Positions 1 through 9,219 of a DNA stretch of 32,474 nucleotides are shown here, one piece after another (the first letter of the stretch is position 1; each line of letters begins with the position of its first letter). Source of the DNA: Gamarada debralockiae (taxonomy: Eukaryota; Ascomycota; Leotiomycetes; Helotiales; Hyphodiscaceae); contig NXFV01001651.1 in NCBI GenBank assembly GCA_002803225.1, positions 1 to 32,474 on the forward strand, in the 5' to 3' direction. The notes under the pieces were generated by a model, which was given only the letters and a program-made list of their open reading frames with translations, ran no database searches and was not told the DNA's origin. The position numbers and the translations under genes are program-made.

Positions 1-243
1 TGACCTTAATTCATTTATGGGGATCAAATTTCCTGTCGCATCTCAATCCATTTTCCTTTTCATCCACTTTTGGCTATCGCATGAATTCGCTAATCTCGCA
101 TCCTGCTGCGCCCCTGGTCCGCGCACCCCCTTTTCCTTTAGACACTAAATCGAGGAACATTCAAAAGCACATATTCACCCATCTAACCTAACCTTTATCT
201 CAGACACCACCACTCGCTCAAATCAGCCAATACTCTTACCAAA

Positions 244-1045
244 ATGTCCTCCTCAGAAGAGCCGAAAGTCCAAACTCTCGAGGCCAGCCCAATTGAGAGA
301 ACTGTCACGTGGGAGTCCGAGATGTCGTACCTCGAGATCAAGATCGCGGAATTCGTACCCGAGGACAGTAGTTTCGATCAAGCCGGTATTTATTCCTACT
401 CAAATGAGAAAAGAAACCTTATTGACATAGCAAACAGAAACGCTCATCCACCCCCATCCACTAACAGCCTTCCTCCCGCCATTCATCTTCACCTCCCACC
501 TCAGCGGCTCTCAAAAAGCGCTGCAGCCTTTCCCGTACAACATGTCAACCTCGAACGGCCTCACGACTTACACCATTACCGTCATCCTCTCTGTCCTCTT
601 CTTCTGGGGCCAGAATTTAGCTTTACACCATTATCAACCCTTTTTGAGGTTGAGCGAATGTCGGAGCATGATTGTGCTTTACGTTGTGGTTCTGGTGATC
701 GAGTTCTTCCTAGGCGTCTGTTCGAGCTTGTATCCGCTTATTTATGGCTGTGTTTTGAGGATTAGGGAGGGGCGGTGGCCGAGGAGAGAGAGGGTTTGGG
801 GGTGTGTGGGCGAGTGGGCAGATGAAGGGGACGGTTGTGAGGGTGGTGCGATGAAAGGAGGGGTTGGGAGGATTGCGGAGTATACTCTTGTGGGAATTTT
901 GATTTTGGGCGCTTTGAAAGTTCTGATGGGTGAAATCACGGACATGGAAGAGAAAAATATTTGCAACGGAAGTGAGAAGTTGAGGCTCTTGGAAGAGGGG
1001 CTGGATGTGGCAGCTCTGGAGGTGGCAGCGCCGGAGCCAAAGTAA
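244..1045 (+). CDS. Small predicted three-helix membrane protein, function unknown
   Basis: I do not recognise a family. The best model starts at the ATG at 244, in a favourable context (ACCAAAATG), has an intron at about 386-518 (GT donor, CTAAC at 461-465, AG at 517-518) and ends at TAA 1043-1045, giving about 222 residues. The first exon is acidic and soluble. The second encodes three hydrophobic stretches, beginning TITVILSVLFFWG, MIVLYVVVLVIEFFLGV and YTLVGILILGALKVLMG, with a basic, glycine-rich loop between helices 2 and 3 and a short acidic tail. This suggests an integral membrane protein with two closely spaced helices and a third near the C terminus. The ATG at 542 could instead be the real start, giving 167 residues without the first exon. 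The intron is inferred from splice signals and frame only. Confidence 0.5.
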
Positions 1046-2174
1046 TCGAGAGTCGTTCAGCAGATTTTGGCTACAATAATGAATAATAATAAGCGAAAGC
1101 GTAGGAGGAAAGTGGTGTGAAGAATGCAAAGCTGTGATTGGGAGACAAAATGACAGGCTCCTTCGCGCTGAGATGGTGGTGGCTGAATTTCGCAGGTCAG
1201 CCTGAACAACGAATAACGAATATCTTCAACTTCCTCGAGACATAAGCAGAAATCTAACCACTATCCTGTTGATGGCAATGCCACTTTGTTCAATATGTAG
1301 TGCGCTTGATTTTCGTGCGGCATACCATCCAGGTCTTGGTAAAGCCGCTCTGAAACATCATGCATCAGCGAAAGACCTCAAAGTCAGGGCGATGAAGGGA
1401 TGCGAGCTTATATAGCGTATCTTTAAGTAATAGATATAATAGAGTAATAAAAGGCATATATATTTTTTTATCTTTGTGTTAATTGTAGACTTAAACATTT
1501 ATAGATTCTGCTTTTGTATAATTACTTTTAAAGGAATTATTAGTTTCTTAGGTTTCTTGAGGTTTTAAATAAAAAAAAGAAGAATTTGCTTTAAATTTAT
1601 ATTTAATTAAAGATTCTTTATATAACGAGAAAAAATTTAAAAAGTAGGAGGCGAGGATTGTAATCCTAATCGATCGCTTAGTCGATCGATTACTCATCGC
1701 GAGCGGTGATCGACCAATTAGAAACCACCCTGAATCAACCTATGTGACGTTCAAAGTGTTCCGTTGAGTTCATCGAAACCATGAGTCTTTTCACATTTCG
1801 TTATAGTATCATCATTAACTATTCTTCTCTTTGTATCGTATTCGTTAGAAAGAGTACCGCTCGTACTCAGGCTTAAATTACCGTCAGCTCAGCCAACTCC
1901 GAGGTAAGCAGCAAGATAGGCCCAGGGCACAGATTATCACCTAGTCATACGTTAAAATTCCCTTCAATTTCGCCTTAAAAGTATCATAATTTGATACAGA
2001 TGAACAGGAAACATTTCTCTTGACTCACGTTAGTTATGAAAGTCAACAGCTTGAATATGGGCAAGAGAATGAGGTTTCCTGTTCTTTGTAGTATATAGCC
2101 ACATATAATATTTCACCACCCTTACTGATTATATTACTATATGAGAAGCAATTACACGATGTCTCACCTCGGTA
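1046..2174. other. Gene-free stretch with an AT-rich island (about 1390-1650)
   Basis: I see no gene here. From about 1390 to 1650 the sequence becomes very AT-rich, with poly-A/T runs and TA-rich words, like a RIP-degraded transposon relic. Directly after it is a 9-bp perfect inverted repeat, AATCGATCG (1668-1676) and CGATCGATT (1683-1691), within a GATCG-rich patch. No matching left terminus could be found, so no element is delimited. Confidence 0.5.
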
Positions 2175-2346
2175 CAGTAGAACCTTCCCATAAGAATATA
2201 GTGCATACCGGCCAAAATTAAGAATATTAGAAGTATTCTTGTAGAAAGGTATGCAATATGCAAAATTATTCCTTGCGGGACTAAGAAATATATTCTTATT
2301 AGTCAGGTATTCTTATCTACAGGACTCTTATAGCGAGGTTTTACTG
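2175..2346. mobile_element. Short pogo/Fot-like MITE with TA target duplication
   Basis: The left end reads CAGTAGAACCTTCCCATAAG and the reverse complement of the right end reads CAGTAAAACCTCGCTATAAG, 16 of 20 positions identical. Both ends are bordered by TA (2173-2174 and 2347-2348), the target site of the Tc1/mariner superfamily. A CAGTA-AACCTC start is typical of pogo/Tigger-type elements. The 172-bp interior is AT-rich with repeated AAGAAT/ATTCTT words and has no coding capacity, so this is a non-autonomous element. The transposase family is inferred from the termini only. Confidence 0.75.
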
Positions 2347-2348
2347 TA

Positions 2349-3018
2349 ACTCTTAAGAACTCCTGACCAACTCTGGAGCTATTGAATTTCTGCGAACACT
2401 CGCCAAAACCTTGAAGCAAAAGACAGGTTTGCAAAATTCTCTTGTGGGATTGCAATCCATGAAAACTGCGAGACTTCGCAGGTTGAAGGTGTCTCAAAGA
2501 GGGGACGGAATGCCGATAAGAGGACTCGAATCCTCAACTATGGAATTTAACATTCAGCATCTGCACCTCTACAAGTCTATCTCAATTACTGCTCAATTAC
2601 TCCTTGAATAAGCAGTGGTTAAGAGTGAAGCTAGACATCTAAACATTAACATGTCTCTTCAATCATATCATCCTTATTACCCTACCTCCGAGGAAGATAA
2701 TACATCTGCTGGTGGAAGTGAAGGTTCAGATCCACAACCACAGTCAGAAATTTGTAGCCATTTCGTTGCTAACTGCATTAGGATATGGGAAGAACTCCGA
2801 GTGTTGGTCGGTTGAATTCGCTCTAGGTCACTGCAAATTTGTAAGTTTTCTGACATACACCCTCCTCAATATATGACTGACCTATATGCTACAGGATAGC
2901 GTGTGATTCATAATCCAATGCCTCAACATTGAGATTCGATACAGGCAGAACGGAAGGTTTAATACCCCCGGACACTACTGCCTTCATATCTCTCCAATTT
3001 GGCATCGACAGCGTACGT
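2349..3018 (+). other. Mostly non-coding; possible eroded exon at about 2651-2841
   Basis: An ATG at 2651 opens a polar, serine- and glutamate-rich stretch beginning MSLQSYHPYYPTSEED. In a shifted frame around 2785-2841 the words CWSVEFALGHCKF precede a good donor (GTAAGT), and CTACAG follows at about 2889-2894, the form of a 5' exon plus intron. The two pieces are out of frame and I recognise no family. This may be a decayed gene start or chance. Confidence 0.2.
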
Positions 3019-3762
3019 TTAGTCTGGACCCGCTGGTCGCTCCAATCCCTTGTTTCTATCGCTGCCATTTTTGAATGCCAATCCAGCCGCTGGCAGCTGG
3101 ATTTCTTCTTCCAATAAGTTCATCAAATAGTCAGAGTTCTCACAGGCGAATCTATCCACATCCCAGTCATATTCAATGGGAGCATCTTCGAGTGTATTGA
3201 ATAACTCCATAAAATTTGCATTGATAGTGATATCCAAGTCCTCAATCGTGTCTCCCAATCCTTGACTGTGGGCTGGGTTAGGAGGGTCAGGTGGAGTTTC
3301 GATTTGTTGAGAGTTGGTACTGACGGTTGGATCATTGAGCGACGATGATTAAAGATGAGAGCGCTCATCGGCTGGAGTACTATGCCGGTGGCTGGGAGGC
3401 ACGTAGGAGGAGTGTCTTGGTTCGGCGGCAGGAGAATGTGGTGAAGTTGACGAATGTAAGTCTCCCAGAAGTCCGATGGATTCAGACGGAATGGCAAGCC
3501 TAAATCGACAGTCCCCCGGTTCTGAATTATACTCGTAGAAATCTCGGTTCCACCTGGGAAGTTCTACGGGGATATAAGCAGAGTCTGATCTGTTTCCTGT
3601 GCTTAAAGAGGTCTCCAGGTTTGTATCAAAAATCTGCCTATTAGAAATTGGATTGATTCTTCTACTTGAGGTCGCAACAGTGATTGCGAAGGAGGCACTT
3701 GTGGGTCCGTTGTTACCAGAAGGAATCCGTTCCATTTCAAGAGCTTGGCGGAAAGCCTCCAT
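3019..3762 (-). pseudogene. Regulator-like protein interrupted by one in-frame TAA
   Basis: One reading frame runs from about 3810 down to the TGA at 3019, broken only by TAA at 3349-3351. The two open parts (137 and about 110 codons) share this frame and similar composition: serine-, proline- and threonine-rich followed by an acidic tail (SDYLMNLLEEEIQLP), as in C-terminal regions of fungal transcription factors. Upstream in frame is NKNYSNQDIIRRDETYPHW, faintly like the second half of a C2H2 finger, though too degenerate to assign. The stop lies where CAA (Gln) would fit, a C-to-T change. A splice signal pair around the stop (CCTAAC, then CACAG) does not restore the phase with any donor I found. 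The 5' end is lost next to a LINE fragment. Function is not assignable. Confidence 0.5.
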
Positions 3763-3888
3763 CCAGTGTGGGTAAGTCTCGTCGCGACGAATAATGTCCT
3801 GATTACTGTAATTCTTATTTCGACATTTTCTTCAAACCTGGAAGCAAGCCTCTCAGCACTAAACAACGCACTTGTTGACAGCCGCAAG

Positions 3889-4535
3889 TTCGCTCGCTCC
3901 CTATGAAACAGAGAGAATTGTGGGAGGCGCCCAAATCGTATTATCCACCGGTTAGCTACCCTGCTCCTTCTGGGGTATCTACTAACCTCCTTAGGTCTAG
4001 CTTCCTTCCGCTACTTGCTCCCCGAAGCTCTTCCCTGCGCTCTGCTTCCCCAGGGCAGTGTAACAGCACGTGCCTTGGGGTTGCCACAGTAACCCGAGTC
4101 AATCCCTGGGACCCTAGCCTTGTGAAGGAAGTGGGCTAGCCCTGTGCAGCCAGTGCGGAGCTGGACCAGTGTTGAGCTCTTGGCTTTGCGGAGGCCGTTG
4201 TGGAGCTGTAGGATCTTAGGGTCAGGGGGCCTAAGGACCCTGTCCCATGCTGCTGTTCCTAATTGGGCCTGGGCCTGGGTAGAGCGCCACTTGCGCTCCC
4301 AAGCTTGTAGAACCCTCTTTCCTTCTGTGACTGCAGTTAGGTCTCTAGCCCTAGCTCCGGCCCAGTCTGCATGGCTCGGGACTGGCTTAGGGCCCCTTTT
4401 ACGGCCTCGCTTGTTCCTCAGTCTTCTCTGAATGCCCTGCAGGCCTGGTAATCGATTGGCCTACTGGTGAGCTGTCTAGCCTGTCCTGGAATGCAGCGAC
4501 CCGCCCACCTAGGTACAGGTCAATCGGCGGGTGTG
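3889..4535 (-). mobile_element. 5'-truncated LINE (non-LTR retrotransposon) 3' fragment
   Basis: Read on the minus strand, this GC-richer block encodes the C-terminal region of a fungal LINE polymerase after the RNase H domain. In order: PIDLYLGGRVAAF (about 4526-4490), AWERKWRSTQAQAQLG, LHNGLRKAKSSTLVQLRTG with CTGLAHFLHKARVPGID, then in a shifted frame LLHCPGEAERREELRG and RRLVDTPEGA, and finally ANRWIIRFGRLPQFSLF near 3905. The QLRTG-GL-FL-R-P and LLHCP-ER patterns are the family hallmark. At least two frameshifts and several stops show it is dead. The reverse transcriptase and endonuclease parts are missing, as expected of a 5'-truncated insertion. Composition differs clearly from the AT-rich surroundings. 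Confidence 0.8.
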
Positions 4536-4915
4536 ACTATGTAAGTGACATGTCGAACTACCTCCAATTCACGCCTGATGAAAGTTAAATTCCGATATTT
4601 TATTTACAGCGGATTCCACAGGGTCAAGGCCGTTCAAGCCAAAGTTCCTGCCACTCACCACGACAACGAGAATTGGAACGACAATGACAAAGAGAGCGTC
4701 AACCATGCTTTGAGGATGCAGAACTTGGTCCTGACCCCATAACCTCTCGCCCCCGCCCCCCCTTTGACAGTCTGTCCTCCCAGAACCGCGTTGACACGCT
4801 CCTTCATACTGAGGAATTCGAAATGTTGATATGATACGTTTTAGAGCCAGATTTTATTAAACTCATTATCTAAAATATGAAAACATCCGCAACCCTCTCA
4901 GCGACCTCGTTTAAG
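4536..4915. other. No gene recognised
   Basis: The stretch between the LINE fragment and the P450 stop codon has a weak plus-strand open frame at 4545-4742 without recognisable motifs, and a C-rich patch at about 4747-4764. It should contain the 3' untranslated region of the P450 gene. I see nothing else. Confidence 0.4.
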
Positions 4916-6716
4916 TTAGCCAATCACCTTTATCAGCTTCGAGTCCTTGGGAGGGAAAGGCCCAAAGTAATCATTGAATTCCAGGTCCGCAGAGGTTGTT
5001 TCAAAGATGCGGAGAGTCTCAAAGTTGCGAAAGACGGTTCCGATGGCCACATAGATTTCGAGATATGCAAGGCTGGGAGCGCATAAGCATCCTTCTTCGC
5101 TCTTGAATTCTTACGGATATCGTAACTCTTCATTGAGACTAAGTTTCACCAAATTTTGTTTGAAAATAATAACAAAAATAAATATAAGACTGGATTAGAA
5201 TGAAAGGAGAGGGAAGAATTTAGGTACGTACTGCATTCCAATACACTGCCGCGAACCTTTCGTGAACGACACGAGATATTTGTCTAGTTTTTTAGCTCTG
5301 GCAGGGTCGAGCCAACGCCCAGGCAAGAATTCATCCGGTTGCGGCCAGATGCTAGGATCTCGGTGCATCATCCACGAGCTCATACCCACGATGGTACCTC
5401 GAGGCACGGTGTAGCCATTGAAAGTTGCCTCTGGAGTCTCAATCATTCGTGGCAAGCGCCCAGGGACACCGTACGAGAGCCTCAAACCCTCTTTGATTAT
5501 TGCTGTCATATATGGTAGCTTTTAGAGGGTGAGATAATCCAGGTTGGTTGTGTGGTCAGGGAAGGCAGCCTTTAGTTCGGCCAACAGTGTGCGATATATC
5601 TCAGGATTAGACAAGACGTAGTAAGTGATGATCGCCATCGCGTGTCCACTGGTATCAGCGGCTGCTGTGAGAATGGTGAACATTTCATCGGTGAGATCCT
5701 CTAGGTTGGGTACCACGTGGCCTTCTGCCGCGTTGGGATCTAGTAGCTGATGGAAGATGGTCTTGTGCTTTGTCTCATCGCGGCCTTCATCAATGCTTTG
5801 CTTCACTTCAGCAATCTGATTAAGACACCTCTGCCGTCAGAGAAAAGTGTTAGTGTCGTGTTCTATCTTGGTCATTGGGAGGAGAAGTTATCTACCGTTC
5901 GAAATTGTAAAAATAGGTAGAGGGCGGTGTTCAGCTTCTTTGCCATACTCGGAGTAATCAGGTTTGAGAGCGGCAGCAACGGTGGGAAGGCTTGAAGTAT
6001 CCACCCTCGGGGAATGAGCGCATTTGTCATTTCAAAGAAGTCAGCAGCGAAGTTCGGCGAGTCCAACTGGTCATAGCAATTGTCAAAGGCATAGTCGGTG
6101 ATGACATCTACGGCAAGTGCTCGATAGCCATGGTGTAAGTCAACTGGTTCGCCTTGGGATACCAAATCGTTCATTCGCTGAACGAGCTTCTTCGCCTTGG
6201 ACTGAACGACATCTTCAAGCTCCAGAACAGCCTTACGAGAGAAGACTGGGTTGGCGACTGCGCGACGTATTCGATGCAGTTCATTGCTAGAGGTCCCAAA
6301 AGCAGCTGTCTTCAATCCAAAAGCATCGTAGAAATATGCAGCCTTTGAGGGTGCTTTTGAGCCTATGTAGTAGATTTTTTCGTAGTTATCTGGATCGCTG
6401 AGATGGATCTCGTCAGGTGATATCCGAACGACAGGGCCTGTTCGTTAGTAAGTAAAGTGAAAAGAACAGACTAATAAAAGATTAAAGATAGGGAGGTACC
6501 ATATTCTTTATGAAGTTTCTCTACCTGGAGGTAGAATTGGCTTCTTCCACTGAACAGATTGAATTTTACGATGTATAAAGGAGTGATTGCAGCCAGAGAA
6601 GGGCCGGGGATTTTGGCCAGTGGATGGAAGAAGCGGCGATACACTACAACACCAGCCAGCCAAATGGCCAGTGCTGTTGTGAAGTACGCTAAGGTCGACA
6701 CAAACGTCATCTTCAT
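4916..6716 (-). pseudogene. Cytochrome P450 monooxygenase, complete but for one premature TAA
   Basis: The gene is resolved into four exons: 6716-6500, 6437-5896, 5830-5232 and 5072-4916, with introns of 62, 65 and 159 nt. The 504-residue length is normal for a fungal microsomal P450. The N terminus has one membrane helix, then a basic RR and the hinge IPGPS. The I-helix motif AADTSGH lies near residue 311, ExxR (EGLR) at about 367-370, FLPGRW near 421 and the heme loop FTKGSRQCIG with the ligand cysteine at about 449. SYGVPGRLPR after ExxR resembles the trichodiene-oxygenase-like group of fungal P450s, but the substrate is unknown. Codon 356 (5522-5524) is TAA just before KLPY, where Gln or Glu is usual, which would remove ExxR and the heme loop. 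All other frames and splice sites are intact, so this is a very recent pseudogene, a segregating allele or a sequence error. It could oxidise a secondary metabolite at the endoplasmic reticulum if read through. Confidence 0.9.
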
Positions 6717-7016
6717 AAGTTGGTGTTGATTCCGCCTGTGTTTTCCTCTCCAACAATGAGCTTCGGGGAACAGAGCAACGTTAAATATGACGTTCTGCAG
6801 CGTCGTGCATCGGAGGTCCTGATAGTGCAACCAACCTCATTGAGTCCATGTACCTATGTTTCCTGGGCGGCCAATGTGCTGGCTAAAGGACAGGGCTGTC
6901 CCCGCGCGAGCCCGCACTCGTCTCAAGACAGAAGTTTTCGACACTAGAGCTCGGGGGGATAGCTTCCCCCTCACCTCGTGTCTCGGCCGCCCCCTGTTCC
7001 TGCACGAGTCCCGCTA
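6717..7016. other. P450 upstream region, no gene
   Basis: This region should hold the promoter and 5' leader of the P450 gene. From about 6890 to 7016 it is GC-rich and C-tract-rich. No conserved coding words were seen on either strand. Confidence 0.4.
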
Positions 7017-7329
7017 TCGTTCGGCTCCCACCATTACACCCGATAGCATTCGCTATCGGGTGAGAGTAGGATGCGTAATTCGACCAGCAATGCGTAACCC
7101 TCATAATTTTTTTTAATTAGTTATAACTCCACGAAATCTTAACTTATTTAAAAAATTTTTAAGATAGGTATAATAGCTGTATACGAGGCTATTACTGGCC
7201 TTACTTTAGAAACTAGATTTAAATTTATAATTAAGATATAATAAAATTTACATATTGCTGGTGATTTACGTATTGACCACCCTCACCCAATGGGCCACGC
7301 CTATTGGACGTGGGGTGGGAATCGATCGA
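7017..7329. mobile_element. TA-flanked MITE with about 85-bp terminal inverted repeats
   Basis: The left end begins TCGTTCGGCTCCCACC and the reverse complement of the right end begins TCGATCGATTCCCACC. Similarity continues inward through GGGTGAG and ACCAGCAAT-GTAA, roughly 85 bp in all, with differences that are largely C/T and G/A transitions. TA borders both ends (7015-7016 and 7330-7331). Each terminus contains a nested hairpin; on the left CACCCGATAGC (7037-7047) pairs perfectly with GCTATCGGGTG (7052-7062). The core (about 7085-7260) is very AT-rich with no open frame. The TA border suggests a Tc1/mariner-superfamily non-autonomous element degraded by RIP-like mutation. Confidence 0.75.
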
Positions 7330-7579
7330 TACTTGCCTTTTAGCCAACAAAGGCGCCCACTCAGCTCCCCCTGTTACGCGAGAGAAAAAAGCCCTCGACA
7401 ATACAGCATATTAAAGAGACAATAGTGTCGAGGTCGCAATATGTCTCCAGAAACTAATCAGTTTCCTTCAATACACAATTCATCGCCTCTTCACCACTTC
7501 CCAATACCGTGAATTGTCCAGTCCTATTGATTTGATGGTACTCGTAGGAGCAACTAGGGTTTAACTCGAACATTTCGAG

Positions 7580-7905
7580 ATGAGTTCCGATCCCCTGGCT
7601 CAAGCCGCGCCAGCGCCAGGAGTAGCACCGGTGGTCGAAATCGATCAAAGCGACGACCATGATTCCAGCTTCGGCGACGACATGTGAGTATGACTTCAAG
7701 TCGCCTCAATTTGCTCTATTTCAAGCCATAGATCATCTGACGGGCAGCTAGAGCGATTTCGACCACATCCATTACCTCAAGCATCAGGAATAATACTTAC
7801 GAGAATGGTCGCCGCTACCATTCATATCGAGCTGGATATAAGTGCAAATACAAGTAAACTGTTAGTGATCATAAACTTATTGAACGTATTTCTCCAGTAT
7901 GTAAG
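7580..7905 (+). pseudogene. 5' fragment of a LaeA-like SAM-dependent methyltransferase
   Basis: The ATG at 7580 starts a 34-codon exon ending DQSDDHDSSFGDD, followed by a donor (GTGAGT, 7685) and an acceptor (GGGCAG) near 7750. The second exon, in a shifted frame, gives STTSITSSIRNN then YENGRRYHSYRAGY, the N-terminal signature of the large fungal LaeA/TAM-type methyltransferase family, in which it precedes the SAM-binding domain. A TAA follows within a few codons, and a weak echo of the next block (HKLIERISP) ends by about 7905. The SAM-binding domain is absent and the sequence then becomes extremely AT-rich. The product would be inactive. Family members act on proteins or small molecules, often linked to secondary metabolism; that link is inference here. 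Confidence 0.65.
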
Positions 7906-8254
7906 TCCGTGACCTACATTCCGCCCCCCCTTTTACACCAAAAATACTGATTTTCAAGTATTTTTAATTCTACTAAAAATTAACAAAATTATATAAAACT
8001 TTAAATATAAATAAATAAATATAAAAAATATAAAAATATTTAAAGTATAGGATATATATAACTAAAGCTTAAAGTCATCTCATATAAATTACATATAAAA
8101 TAAAATTATTAATAACTTTTAGAATAATATTAGTAAAAGTAAGAAATTTAATATAATAATTAGTTATATAATAAATAATAAGAATTTTTATTTGTAGATA
8201 GTCTTTTATTAAAGATTATATATTTCTTTATATAAATATTTTACTAGTAAAATA
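7906..8254. other. AT-rich block, probably degraded repeat
   Basis: From about 7950 to 8255 the sequence is almost entirely A and T with TTA/TAA-rich words and no coding capacity. It separates the truncated methyltransferase from the truncated end of the F-box gene, as if a repeat replaced parts of both and was then degraded. No terminal repeats could be delimited. Confidence 0.5.
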
Positions 8255-8827
8255 TTATTGTGGACCGGGTATTGATTGTCTTTCGTGATGAGCACGACAG
8301 CTTCACGCTGTGCGTCAATCAATAGTTCAGCCAGGATGCGCCAGTAGCTTGGCTTCGTGCTCCATGGCCCTTCAAGGTCCAACTCTCTCAATAATGGATG
8401 GTTGGAGTGTTTTTGGAGAAGCGGCTTTTCCAGCCCGGCTACAACACCTTGAAACGAGTTTTGGATGTTCGCAATACAAAAGCCGTTGCAGAGAAGGCGG
8501 GAAAAGCTCTGGAAGTTTAGTCGCCAGATCTGTCCTGCGTGGAGTATTACCGCCATGGAGTCGGCCTGTAAGAAAGACGGGATTTATCTTGACATGCTTT
8601 AGACAAAGCTTGCAAGTGATATCGGTGCATAAAAATATCATCCAAGTCGACTTCGCCATAGTGCCTAAGATCCAAGGACAATTTTCGAGCGAGTCTTTAT
8701 CAAGATTCAAAGCGTCCGTGAGATTGTGTATGTGCGGATCGCTCCAACTCAAATAACCACACCCTAGCCCATAGATAAAGGTCTTCAGCAATCAGCATGC
8801 CCCCATTGTCTTCCTCATGTCATTGTC

Positions 8828-8835
8828 GCTCAATG
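8828..8835. repeat. Left 8-bp target site duplication GCTCAATG
   Basis: This direct repeat directly precedes the hAT-type element and is identical to 9212-9219 on its other side. Confidence 0.85.
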
Positions 8836-9211
8836 CAGGCTCGGCAGAAATACCGAAATTATGGTATCGATACCATATCGCTAATTTTTCGCGATAATTT
8901 AGGGGCTACTTGCCTATAAATTTAGTGAGTAACTGCCTAAAATTTAGGGAGTATATGCTAAAAAAATAAGTTAGCGATAGCTCATCGAGATCATAAAAAT
9001 TACAAAGTCGCTATTTTATAAATATTGAGTTATTTAATTAAATTTTAATTTTTTTATATATTTATTTGAACTAGAGTATTGAAATTATTAATATTTATAA
9101 ATATTAAGTTTAAAATTTATATAAAATAATAAAGAATACAAATAATTATAAAATAATTAAAATAAGAGGAAAGTATCGATACGTATCGATTCGGTATTTT
9201 TGCCGAGCCTG
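8836..9211. mobile_element. hAT-type MITE with perfect 8-bp target duplication
   Basis: The left end begins CAGGCTCGGCAGAAATACCG and the reverse complement of the right end CAGGCTCGGCAAAAATACCG, 19 of 20 identical. The element is flanked by GCTCAATG on both sides (8828-8835 and 9212-9219). An 8-bp duplication and a CAG-starting terminus are characteristic of hAT transposons. The interior is AT-rich, carries TATCGATA palindromes near both ends and has no open frame, so it is non-autonomous. Removing the element and one duplication joins the minus-strand F-box coding sequence in frame (AGC 9214-9212 to GAC 8827-8825), so it inserted into a coding exon. Confidence 0.9.
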
Positions 9212-9219
9212 GCTCAATG
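9212..9219. repeat. Right 8-bp target site duplication GCTCAATG
   Basis: This direct repeat directly follows the hAT-type element and is identical to 8828-8835. Confidence 0.85.

Noticed and set aside
2519..2538. tRNA-like T arm on the minus strand (GAGGATTCGAGTCCTC)
   Set aside because: The stem and loop sizes are off by one, and no D arm, anticodon arm or matching acceptor stem could be placed around it.
4144..4431. 95-codon plus-strand open frame
   Set aside because: It is the antisense shadow of the LINE fragment, whose minus-strand reading has family motifs.
8209..8556. Reading of the F-box 3' region as a spliced exon with acceptor TTTCTTACAG near 8566
   Set aside because: Family blocks LPELFPPSLQRL and HPLLRELDLEGPW lie in two overlapping frames, which a frameshift explains better; no good donor was found.
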